NCBI GenBank assembly: GCA_945926705.1
Contig: CAMEMA010000013.1
Coordinates: 1-14,331, forward strand
From: an uncultured Clostridia bacterium
GTDB lineage: Bacteria; Bacillota; Clostridia; Oscillospirales; Acutalibacteraceae
Direction of reading: 5' to 3'
DNA: 14,331 nt
The position numbers were made by a program, and so were the translations under genes. This document shows, one piece after another, positions 7,956 through 14,053 of the stretch. The notes beneath the pieces are model-generated. The model was not told where the DNA came from. It saw only the letters and a program-made list of their open reading frames with translations, and ran no database searches. Position 1 is the stretch's first letter. The number at the start of each line of letters is the position of its first letter.

Positions 7956-9176
7956 CTAGGTCTGATTTTTAGACTTTAAAAAAGACATTGTTTCACGCGC
8001 AATTGCTAATTCTTCATTTGTCGGCACCACAAAGACATCAACAGATGAATCTTCTAAAGATATTTTTCCTTCTTTACCTGCTACAATATTTTTATTCAAT
8101 TTACTATCAATTTTTACTCCCATAAATTTAAGATTATCACAAATTTTTTGGCGGTGTGTCCATTGATTTTCACCTATTCCGCCTGTAAAAATTATAGAAT
8201 CACATCCTTCTAGTACAGCTGTATAAGCTCCAATGTATTTAGTGATTTGATAAACCATCATCTCATGAGCAAGTTTCGCTCGGTAATTTCCTTCCTCAGA
8301 AGCTTTTACTACATCCCTATCATCGCTACTTATACCGGAAATACCAAGTACACCCGATTTTTTATTTAAAATCTCATTAATTTCCTCAAAATTTAAAGAT
8401 TCACATTGTGCCATGCGAAGCACAACAGAAGGATCTAAATTTCCCGAACGAGTTCCCATCATAATTCCCCCCAAAGGAGTAAGCCCCATGCTGGTATCTA
8501 CAGTTTTTCCGTTTTTTACTGCCGTTATGGAAGAACCATTACCCATGTGGCAGCTTATGATCTTCTCTTTACTAAAATTTTTTCCTGAGATTTCGCAACA
8601 TCTGTTACACACGAATTTATGAGAAGTTCCGTGGAATCCATATTTACGTATGTGATATTTTTTATAATATTCATAAGGTATAGGAAACATATATGTTTTT
8701 TCGGGTAAATCAAAATAAAACGAGGTATCAAAAACAGCAACTTGAGGGACAGTATCTCCCAAAAGAACTTTACACGCTTCTATCCCCGCAACATGCGCTC
8801 CGTTGTGAAGAGGAGCAAGTGGAATAAGCTTTTTTATATCTTCCACTACCCTATTATCTATAATTACCGGTTCTTTAAAAAATTCCCCTCCATGAACAAC
8901 TCGGTGTCCGACAGCATCAATTTGAGAAATATCGTTTATTACCCCATTACTTTTGTGCAGAAGCATTTTCTCTATGTATACAAATGCTTCTTTGTGATTT
9001 TTTATATATCCAACATTCTTACTTATAACTTGCTTTCCATGAACCCACTGGTGAATGGCACTATCATTGTAACCTATTTTTTCACATATTCCCTTTGCAA
9101 GCATATTTTCATTTTCCATGTTAATAAGTTGATATTTAAGTGAAGAACTGCCTGAATTTAATACCAGTATATTTAT
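7956..9176 (-). CDS. ackA: Acetate kinase, probable ATA start
   Basis: Converts acetyl phosphate and ADP to acetate and ATP, the energy-yielding end of acetate fermentation. Family motifs are all present: NILVLNSGSSSLKYQL, GHRVVHGG, FHGTSH, HMGNGSSI, MGLTPLGGIMMGTRSG and FTGGIGEN. The start is odd. The upstream-most in-frame start is GTG 9185, but its G is the last base of the SD (AAAGGGG), leaving no spacer. The codon aligned with the family's initiator Met is ATA at 9176-9174, 8 nt after the GGGG, giving 406 residues. No ATG/GTG/TTG lies between. If GTG is used, the gene is 7956-9185 with 409 residues. The usual partner gene pta is not in the window; the neighbours are an HD-domain gene and pfkA. 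Confidence 0.95.
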   Translation of the reverse strand: MNILVLNSGSSSLKYQLINMENENMLAKGICEKIGYNDSAIHQWVHGKQVISKNVGYIKNHKEAFVYIEKMLLHKSNGVINDISQIDAVGHRVVHGGEFFKEPVIIDNRVVEDIKKLIPLAPLHNGAHVAGIEACKVLLGDTVPQVAVFDTSFYFDLPEKTYMFPIPYEYYKKYHIRKYGFHGTSHKFVCNRCCEISGKNFSKEKIISCHMGNGSSITAVKNGKTVDTSMGLTPLGGIMMGTRSGNLDPSVVLRMAQCESLNFEEINEILNKKSGVLGISGISSDDRDVVKASEEGNYRAKLAHEMMVYQITKYIGAYTAVLEGCDSIIFTGGIGENQWTHRQKICDNLKFMGVKIDSKLNKNIVAGKEGKISLEDSSVDVFVVPTNEELAIARETMSFLKSKNQT

Positions 9177-9209
9177 TTGAATCACCCCTTTAATTTTATA
9201 ACTTAATTT

Positions 9210-9794
9210 CTATTTTTTTACTTCGGATGTTCCCTTTTCCTTCAAGTATGTAGCCTCTAAATCAGACATATGAAGCTGAACGGCCAGAGGGTACTTGTCA
9301 AATGCAATACTTATTGAAAATCCTCCGGATTTAGCAGCGTCATCAAATCCACCCATATGCCATCTTATAGCCATGGCTTCACTTGTTTTAAGACGCATAA
9401 ATCTCTCTATTAAAAATACAGATTTTTCTCCATGACCATAAGGAAACGAATCTTCAACAGTGTAAAAAGGCATTTGTTCCCAGATACCTGTTGATTCATT
9501 TTTTACATTTCTAAAAGAAATTTTATAAAATTGAGCTTTGCATAAATCATGAAGTAAAGAACATATCGTTACGCTTTCCAAATTATCTACATCTTTGTTA
9601 AAATGTTTTTCAATGAAAGTTTTATAAACATTTATGCTATGTTTAACCAAACCTGCCTTACATGCACAGTGATATTTCGTACTTGCCGGAGCTATAAAAA
9701 AATCCGTCGATTCCATCCATTTTAAGAGTTCTTCCGAACCTTCACGTTTTATATTACTCTTATATATATATATAAACTCTTCCTTCAATTCCAC
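9210..9794 (-). CDS. HD-domain hydrolase
   Basis: A 194-residue soluble protein with an HD metal-dependent phosphohydrolase domain. Candidate metal ligands are H52 (GLVKHS), H82-D83 (SLLHDLCK), the His of RWHMGGFD and the Asp of HMSDLEA. The pattern resembles the HD part of YhaM-like nucleases, but the N-terminal nucleic-acid-binding domain is absent, so the substrate (nucleotide, cyclic dinucleotide or RNA) is unknown. The start is GTG 9794 with GGAG at 9806-9803, 8 nt away. It is the first gene of the leftward run HD-ackA-pfkA and lies 24 bp before the first possible ackA start. Confidence 0.82.
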   Translation of the reverse strand: MELKEEFIYIYKSNIKREGSEELLKWMESTDFFIAPASTKYHCACKAGLVKHSINVYKTFIEKHFNKDVDNLESVTICSLLHDLCKAQFYKISFRNVKNESTGIWEQMPFYTVEDSFPYGHGEKSVFLIERFMRLKTSEAMAIRWHMGGFDDAAKSGGFSISIAFDKYPLAVQLHMSDLEATYLKEKGTSEVKK

Positions 9795-9834
9795 AAATAA
9801 AACTCCTTAAAAATATTATTTTTATCTCACGCAC

Positions 9835-9843
9835 ATTATAACA
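9835..9843 (-). promoter_or_regulatory. Extended -10 promoter of the HD-ackA-pfkA operon
   Basis: On the minus strand TGTTATAAT is a TG-N-TATAAT extended -10, about 40 nt before the GTG start of the HD gene. Only a poor -35 (TGGAAT) lies at 17-nt spacing. Confidence 0.55.
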
Positions 9844-9903
9844 TTTTATCTGATAATATTCCATTTTTATTCTTAATGATTTATAAATTTTATAACAAAA
9901 GTT

Positions 9904-9932
9904 GTATACAAAAAATAAAAACGGTCAATAAT
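9904..9932 (+). promoter_or_regulatory. Possible sigma-F/G-type promoter of the M23 gene
   Basis: GTATA (9904-9908), a 14-nt spacer and GGTCAATAAT (9923-9932) resemble forespore sigma-F/sigma-G promoters (GYATA ... GGnnAnAnT), though the -10 half deviates. No convincing sigma-A pair is seen: TATACA at 9905-9910 has no -35. It is 22 nt before the chosen start. Confidence 0.35.
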
Positions 9933-9954
9933 AAAAATGGAGGTGCAGTGGAAA

Positions 9955-10755
9955 ATGAATACATTAAATAAAAATAATTCCAACAATGAACAAAATTTTC
10001 AGGAACCAGATAATAAAAATAAGAAAGGGAAAAAATTTTATATTGCTCTTGCAATTTGTTTGACGGCAATTTCAGCAGCAGCTTGGTCAACTTACAAAAG
10101 TGTTAAAGATTTTATAGTTCCTTCTAAAAGTGAATCTAAATTTAAGAATCATTCTCAAACTTCTAACAAAACCATACCGCAAAATCAAGACAAAAATTCT
10201 ATACTTGATAAAAAAAGTCCTGATAAAAAACCAACTCTAAATAAACGTCAACCTATTCCATACGATAAACCACAAAATAATGAGCAACAATCAAGTGAAA
10301 ATAATTCAGAAGAAACCCAGCCGGTATCTGCACAGACGTCGGAATCTCCTATAGTCTATCCTGCAGGCAATCATATTATTAAAGAATTCAGCGACGGGAA
10401 ACCGATGTATTCTAAAACCATGAATGATTGGCGCTCGCATAACGGAACAGATTTTAGCGCCACGACCGGTAGTACTGTAAAATCAATAACAGATGGAGTT
10501 GTAAAGGATATATACGTCGATTCGTCTTATGGAATGACAGTTAAAGTGGAACATGATTCTGGATTCACTGCATACTATTCAGGGCTAGGAGAAACTGTTC
10601 TTGTAAAAAAAGATGAAAAACTTACATCAGGTCAAGAAATCGGTTCAGTAGCTAAGATTCCGTGTGAAATTGCCGATGAATCCCATGTCCATATCTCAAT
10701 ATATAAAGACGGAAAATTCATAGACCCTCTTTTAATTCTCGAAAAAGAAAATTGA
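9955..10755 (+). CDS. Membrane-anchored M23 peptidase-family protein, SpoIIQ-like
   Basis: A 266-residue protein. It has a short polar N-terminus, one membrane helix at about 28-48 (FYIALAICLTAISAAAW), a long S/N/K/Q/P-rich linker to about 135, then a LytM/M23 domain outside the membrane. Zinc ligands are present: H162 and D166 (HNGTD), H244 and H246 (SHVHIS), so it may be an active endopeptidase. The size, single anchor, linker and terminal M23 domain match SpoIIQ, the forespore channel protein; clostridial SpoIIQ also keeps its zinc site. spoIID, its frequent neighbour, is absent, so a vegetative wall hydrolase remains possible. ATG 9955 is chosen because the upstream ATG 9937 overlaps the SD (GGAGGTG, 9939-9945), which is 11 nt before 9955. 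Confidence 0.8.
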   Translation: MNTLNKNNSNNEQNFQEPDNKNKKGKKFYIALAICLTAISAAAWSTYKSVKDFIVPSKSESKFKNHSQTSNKTIPQNQDKNSILDKKSPDKKPTLNKRQPIPYDKPQNNEQQSSENNSEETQPVSAQTSESPIVYPAGNHIIKEFSDGKPMYSKTMNDWRSHNGTDFSATTGSTVKSITDGVVKDIYVDSSYGMTVKVEHDSGFTAYYSGLGETVLVKKDEKLTSGQEIGSVAKIPCEIADESHVHISIYKDGKFIDPLLILEKEN

Positions 10756-10768
10756 TACAAATAAACAT

Positions 10769-10798
10769 CCCCCAGCCTAGCTGGGGGGTATTTCTTTA
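10769..10798 (+). terminator. GC-rich hairpin: insertion-sequence right end and terminator after the M23 gene
   Basis: CCCCCAGC (10769-10776) pairs exactly with GCTGGGGG (10780-10787) around CTA, followed by GTATTTCTTT. It is placed where the IS200-type element's right-end hairpin is expected and begins 13 nt after the M23 stop. It probably serves both as transposition end structure and as terminator. A second small hairpin, GGGC-GAA-GCCC, follows at 10801-10811. Confidence 0.65.
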
Positions 10799-10869
10799 AT
10801 GGGCGAAGCCCTGTACTACCAGCCGCCTCTAAAGGATGCCGATACGGTCTGATACTTGCGAAAAGATTG

Positions 10870-11317
10870 TTACTTACTACCCATAAATGGATCGGTATTG
10901 CTAAACGTTATTCATCTTCTTTTAATTGATTTTTGATATACTCCTTTATTTTAACCGCATTCTTCCCTGCTGTATCTACGTAGTATCCTCTGCACCAAAA
11001 CTCTCGATTTCTATATTTGAATTTAAGATTTCCCCATTTTTCATATATCATCAAACTGCTTTTACCTTTGAGAAATCCCATAAAACTCGATATACTCATT
11101 TTTGACGGTATCTCTAAAAGCATATGTACATAGTTAGGACATACTTCAGATTCTAATATATTTACTCCTTTCCATTTGCATAATTCTCTTAGTATTGCTC
11201 CTATTTCTAATCTCTTATCGGCGTAAAATACTTTCATTCTGTATTTCGGTGCGAATACTATCTATATGGTATTTACAGTTCTATTTTGTATGTGATAAAA
11301 CTATGTGTATCATTCAC
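10870..11317 (-). pseudogene. tnpA: IS200-type Y1 transposase tnpA, multiply disrupted
   Basis: Reading from GTG 11317, about 149 codons of TnpA can be recognised across frames: NDTHS, CKYHI, VFAPKYR, then a long intact part (VFYADKRLEIGAILRELCKW ... FWCRGYYVDTAGKN) and the typical terminus DPFMGSK ending at 10870. Lesions are an extra T in an A-run (11297-11300), Trp to stop TAG at 11283-11281, a tandem 4-bp duplication CTATCTAT (11258-11265), and a frameshift with stop TAA at 10908 before the last residues. In the HUH metal motif the first His is Tyr (codon 11132-11130), so even the open part (10908-11237, 109 codons) should be inactive. The tyrosine region GYYV is kept. Confidence 0.88.
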
Positions 11318-11328
11318 TTTAAATGCCA

Positions 11329-11387
11329 TCCTTTTGATGCTTTCTTTAGCAGTTTCCAAACCGCTATTTTATTCTACATCAAAAGGA
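11329..11387 (-). promoter_or_regulatory. tnpA leader structure sequestering its SD
   Basis: In the minus transcript TCCTTTTGATG (11387-11377) is exactly complementary to CATCAAAAGGA (11339-11329), which contains the tnpA SD AAAAGGATGG. Between them a 9-bp hairpin (11366-11358 with 11355-11347, one G-U) forms. This matches the known translational repression of IS200 by an SD-sequestering leader stem. Confidence 0.65.
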
Positions 11388-11502
11388 GTTTATATGTCGT
11401 TTTTACATCACTTAAGCTACCACTTAACCACGCGACTATCACTTGGTTTTCTACATACAAATATCCAGGTGGTAATCATAGAGAACATAAAAATTCCAAT
11501 TA

Positions 11503-12258
11503 TTACTTATATAAATCAACAAATATTGTCTCTTTCAAATTTGAAAGAAACACTGAATTACTTGGCTTCATATTACAGGATTGAAAAATTCTTTTAAAAT
11601 TTTCATTATGTGTATGTGTAGCTTTTTTAATAGCGTTTCTTATAGAAACCTCAATACATTCCACGGAAGTATTATGGTTTTTACTTATAGACTTATAAAC
11701 CTCACTTAAAAAAACTGCTTTTTCCGAATCCATCATATACTTAATGGTCTCAACGATGTATGTATATCCTAAAATATTCACGGGAATTCCCACAGAGCGA
11801 ACAACACCTCTTATTTTTGCCATCCTTACAGATTCATTAGTTTTATAAGGTTTTCTTCCTTTAGTGACTAAAATAATTGCATCTTTGAGCAAAGAAAGTA
11901 TTATCGGTTTCCTAATATAATAATCTATTCCATAGCTAAATGCTTTTTCCGAAACTTTAGCATTATCTAAAGAAGACATAACTATAATTCTAGGTCTGTT
12001 TTTCATATCAGAAGAATTTATTTTTTCCAAAACTATAGTTTCGTCTGCATCTGTGGCTAAAAAATCTGTTACGACTACATCGGGTTTATGAAATTTTATA
12101 CCTGATACAATATCGAATCCACTACTTAAAAATGTACATATTTCAATATCGGGGTCTTCGGCTAAAAAATTAAGAATCATTCTTCTTTCATCAACGTTAT
12201 CATCAATAATTAAAACTTTTATTTTGGGCTCTTTGTAATTTGATTCCATTATTACCAT
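11503..12258 (-). CDS. spo0A: Sporulation transcription factor Spo0A
   Basis: A 251-residue response regulator. The receiver is at about 12-130: acidic pair D19-D20, phosphoacceptor D65 in VVTDF, S95 in place of the usual Thr, and K117 in IRKP. The C-terminal half (about 145-251) matches the Spo0A effector domain: VRSVGIPVNILGYTYI, the recognition-helix region VSIRNAIKKAT and the terminal KPSNSVFL. It is the master switch for sporulation, normally phosphorylated through kinases or a phosphorelay. The receiver is divergent, lacking the usual L-M-P-x-x-D-G after the Asp. The start is uncertain: ATG 12258 or ATG 12249, neither with a strong SD. Downstream lies the decayed IS. Confidence 0.9.
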   Translation of the reverse strand: MVIMESNYKEPKIKVLIIDDNVDERRMILNFLAEDPDIEICTFLSSGFDIVSGIKFHKPDVVVTDFLATDADETIVLEKINSSDMKNRPRIIVMSSLDNAKVSEKAFSYGIDYYIRKPIILSLLKDAIILVTKGRKPYKTNESVRMAKIRGVVRSVGIPVNILGYTYIVETIKYMMDSEKAVFLSEVYKSISKNHNTSVECIEVSIRNAIKKATHTHNENFKRIFQSCNMKPSNSVFLSNLKETIFVDLYK

Positions 12259-12283
12259 CTCAGTTATATAATTTATTTAGATT

Positions 12284-12304
12284 TATGTGATTTTGAATCA
12301 CATA
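12284..12304 (-). promoter_or_regulatory. Perfect 9-bp inverted repeat at the 5' end of the spo0A mRNA
   Basis: TATGTGATT and AATCACATA surround TTG. The predicted transcription start from the promoter at 12311-12339 is about 12304, so the transcript would open with this stem-loop. It could stabilise the mRNA or be an operator overlapping +1. The half-site TGTGA resembles CRP sites, but the spacing is 7 instead of 6. Confidence 0.5.
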
Positions 12305-12310
12305 TTGTTA

Positions 12311-12339
12311 ATTATATTTACTCATAAATGGAAAATCAA
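12311..12339 (-). promoter_or_regulatory. Sigma-A-type promoter of spo0A
   Basis: On the minus strand -35 TTGATT (12339-12334), a 17-nt spacer and -10 TATAAT (12316-12311) lie about 52 nt before ATG 12258. Confidence 0.65.
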
Positions 12340-12427
12340 TAATTAATTTCAAAAATATAATATGTTTGTATCAATGGTAAAAAAAGGCAAATTTCAAATT
12401 ATAAATTTAAGCAGAAAATATAATAAT

Positions 12428-12495
12428 ATTCGAAAAAATAAGAATAAATCCATAAAGCTTATTTAAATTGTAAATGATAATACCCATTCGACAAG
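12428..12495 (-). promoter_or_regulatory. Candidate 0A boxes upstream of spo0A
   Basis: CTTGTCGAAT (12495-12486, minus) contains the 0A-box core TTGTCGAA intact. TTTTTCGAAT (12437-12428, minus) is a weaker second match. They lie 90-180 nt upstream of the -35 and suggest autoregulation. Apart from these, the promoter and the palindrome, the AT-rich stretch 12259-12580 shows no gene. Confidence 0.45.
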
Positions 12496-12580
12496 TAATT
12501 AAATATTTTTTGTCTTTTATTATAAAAATATAAATGGTAAAAATAAAATATAATTTGTGAAAATATGTAAATTTAAGTTT

Positions 12581-12608
12581 AATAAAAACCCTCGTCTCTA
12601 ATCGAGGG
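12581..12608 (-). terminator. Terminator of the thiT-amidase-small-peptide run
   Basis: On the minus strand CCCTCG (12608-12603) pairs with CGAGGG (12594-12589) around an 8-nt loop, followed immediately by TTTTTATT. It begins 12 nt after the stop of the 34-residue gene. Confidence 0.82.
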
Positions 12609-12620
12609 GTATTTTAAAAA

Positions 12621-12725
12621 TTATTCTTTTGTATTTTCGGCTTTTTCCGGTTCATTGCTACGTTCAGTATTGGAATTTGGAATTTCAGGAGTATTGACAT
12701 TTGAATTTTTATCGTCTGTATTCAT
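12621..12725 (-). CDS. 34-residue acidic, Asn-rich small protein
   Basis: A short ORF of 34 codons, ATG 12725 to TAA 12621. The SD GAGG is about 10 nt before the ATG, and a good terminator begins 12 nt after the stop. The peptide (starting MNTDDKNSNVNTPEIP, ending EPEKAENTKE) is hydrophilic, with no hydrophobic segment, signal peptide or cysteine, and is rich in N, E, T, S and P, so probably disordered. A TATAAT at 12797-12792 might give it its own promoter. It follows the amidase gene by 86 bp. I recognise no family. The case rests on gene-like placement, and a non-coding 3' trailer is the alternative. Confidence 0.6.
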   Translation of the reverse strand: MNTDDKNSNVNTPEIPNSNTERSNEPEKAENTKE

Positions 12726-12811
12726 AAATTTTAACCTCTTTTCTTTTTTATCAATCTTAATTTGAATTTATTATCTGAAAATTTTAAAACAATTATACTC
12801 CACTCCTCAAA

Positions 12812-13375
12812 TTAAAATCCAAAATAACTGAGTATACCATTATAAATTCCCAAAGCAAATTGATACTGATTGTTTCTTAGTTTTTCTGCGTCACTTGAGT
12901 TAGTAATATATGCAAGTTCTACAAGAATAGCAGGCATATTAGTTTTCCTAAGTACATATAATGAAGGTCGTACTCTAACTCCATTATCTTTCGTTCCTAC
13001 TTGAGCAACAACAGCATTTAAAACATGTTCTCCCATATAGTAAGATTGCGTATATTCTTGATACACATACACTTCACTTCCGTTGATGGAAGGATTTGTA
13101 TTCGCATTCACATGAATACTGATAAAATAATCAGCAGGCCAGTTATTAGCTGCATTTACTCTTTCTGCTAAACTTGTTGAATTACTGGTTCCAAGTACTT
13201 GGTTAGGAGAATTTCTTGATGTTTTAACTTCAAAACGAGAATCTTCTTCTAAAAGATTTGATAAATACATTCCTACATTATACGTTATATCTTGCTCCCT
13301 CAAACCAAATCCTTCCGCTCCCGCATTTATCCCCTGTGGATTATGTCCCTGATCAATAAATATCTTTATAGCCAA
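12812..13375 (-). CDS. N-acetylmuramoyl-L-alanine amidase, CwlC-like (Amidase_3)
   Basis: A 187-residue zinc amidase that cleaves the bond between MurNAc and the stem peptide. It is a bare catalytic domain. Zinc ligands are H11 (IDQGH), E27 (LREQD) and H88 (FISIHVNAN), with catalytic E153 (ILVELAYITN). IDQGHN replaces the usual D-P-G-H-G. The segment ERVNAANNWPADYFISIHVN resembles Bacillus CwlC, a mother-cell lysis amidase. Like CwlC it lacks a signal peptide, so release on mother-cell lysis or an unusual export route is implied; CwlC also has a C-terminal wall-binding domain, absent here. Start TTG 13375 is supported by SD AAAGGGTG, with 9 nt between GGG and TTG. It lies 53 bp after thiT. 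Confidence 0.9.
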   Translation of the reverse strand: MAIKIFIDQGHNPQGINAGAEGFGLREQDITYNVGMYLSNLLEEDSRFEVKTSRNSPNQVLGTSNSTSLAERVNAANNWPADYFISIHVNANTNPSINGSEVYVYQEYTQSYYMGEHVLNAVVAQVGTKDNGVRVRPSLYVLRKTNMPAILVELAYITNSSDAEKLRNNQYQFALGIYNGILSYFGF

Positions 13376-13428
13376 AATATCACACCCTTTAATGTTACAT
13401 TATTAGAAACAATAGAAAAATGTGAATA

Positions 13429-13965
13429 CTAGAAAAATCTTAACAGTGAATTAGTTATTACTACAGCTATAATTGTTTCCGGAAACATATATAAAAAATT
13501 GTACCAAAAACAATATTTACTTACATTTACTGTATAAGGAATGTATTTACTCCATACTATTACCGCAGAAGTATAAAAACAACAAAATTTTAATAAATGA
13601 GCTATAATACACGATACAACAATGGCATGTTTTTTATTTTTTAAAAATTTAACAAATATACATGACGTACCCACCAATATATAAGGTAATATATAGTCCA
13701 GTATAAATATTAAAATATAATCTAAAAAATTAGTCACAGGTATTACTTTTAAAGAGAACATGATCTTAATAATTCCACATAAAATTCCGGAAATTAAACC
13801 AAATCGTGTTCCTCTTTTGAACGAAAAAATAATTAAAGGTACAGATTGTCCCAGAGTTACTGTACCTCCTAAAGGTAGTTTACATATTGAAATAAAATTT
13901 AAAATCGTACATAACGATATAACTACAGAAACTTCAGATAAAATTTTAATTCTTAAATTTTTTAT
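13429..13965 (-). CDS. thiT: Thiamine ECF transporter S component, ThiT-like, probable ATA start
   Basis: An integral membrane protein of 178 residues, the normal ThiT length, with about six hydrophobic segments. The N-terminal part has KLPLGGTVTLGQSVPLIIFS and FKRGTRFGLISGIL, typical of ThiT. The C-terminal part has the family's aromatic thiamine-pocket region (FYTSAVIVWSKY ... YNFLYMFPE). The first in-frame ATG with an open frame is at 13761, which would delete a third of the protein. The frame is open back to ATA at 13965-13963, reading (M)KNLRIKILSE, 10 nt after SD AAAGGGG. An in-frame ATG at 13974 is followed two codons later by TAA. No TPP riboswitch fits in the 88-bp gap to the divergent gene. 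The ECF module is not in the window. Confidence 0.82.
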   Translation of the reverse strand: MKNLRIKILSEVSVVISLCTILNFISICKLPLGGTVTLGQSVPLIIFSFKRGTRFGLISGILCGIIKIMFSLKVIPVTNFLDYILIFILDYILPYILVGTSCIFVKFLKNKKHAIVVSCIIAHLLKFCCFYTSAVIVWSKYIPYTVNVSKYCFWYNFLYMFPETIIAVVITNSLLRFF

Positions 13966-14053
13966 TTAAAACATTCCCCTTTCAATTGCGTGAAAACAAC
14001 AATATAATTTTAATTAGCATTAAATATTTAAAATATAAAAGGACTGATTGGCG

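Larger units (their letters stand above)
10757..11470 (-). mobile_element. Decayed IS200/IS605-family (IS200-type, tnpA only) element
   Basis: A single Y1-transposase remnant is flanked by a GC-rich right-end hairpin (10769-10787) and structured left DNA. There is no tnpB. The total of about 0.7 kb is right for IS200. The outer limits are approximate: the right end is near 10757-10768, and the left end, somewhere around 11400-11470, is not defined by a clear motif. The element fills the space between the convergent M23 gene and spo0A and does not visibly interrupt either. The transposase is dead, so a helper copy elsewhere would be needed for movement. Confidence 0.8.

Noticed and set aside
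8742..9143. 133-codon plus-strand ORF antisense to ackA
   Set aside because: Shadow of the strongly conserved acetate kinase frame.
11195..11597. Plus-strand ORFs of 129 and 103 codons
   Set aside because: They run antisense through the transposase remnant, its leader and the end of spo0A, with no recognisable protein.
12286..12302. CRP/FNR-type site TGTGA...TCACA upstream of spo0A
   Set aside because: Half-site spacing is 7 rather than the 6 of CRP, and it lies at or after the predicted transcription start.
13760..13969. 69-codon plus-strand ORF
   Set aside because: It is antisense to the N-terminal third of ThiT, which reads as a good family match on the minus strand.
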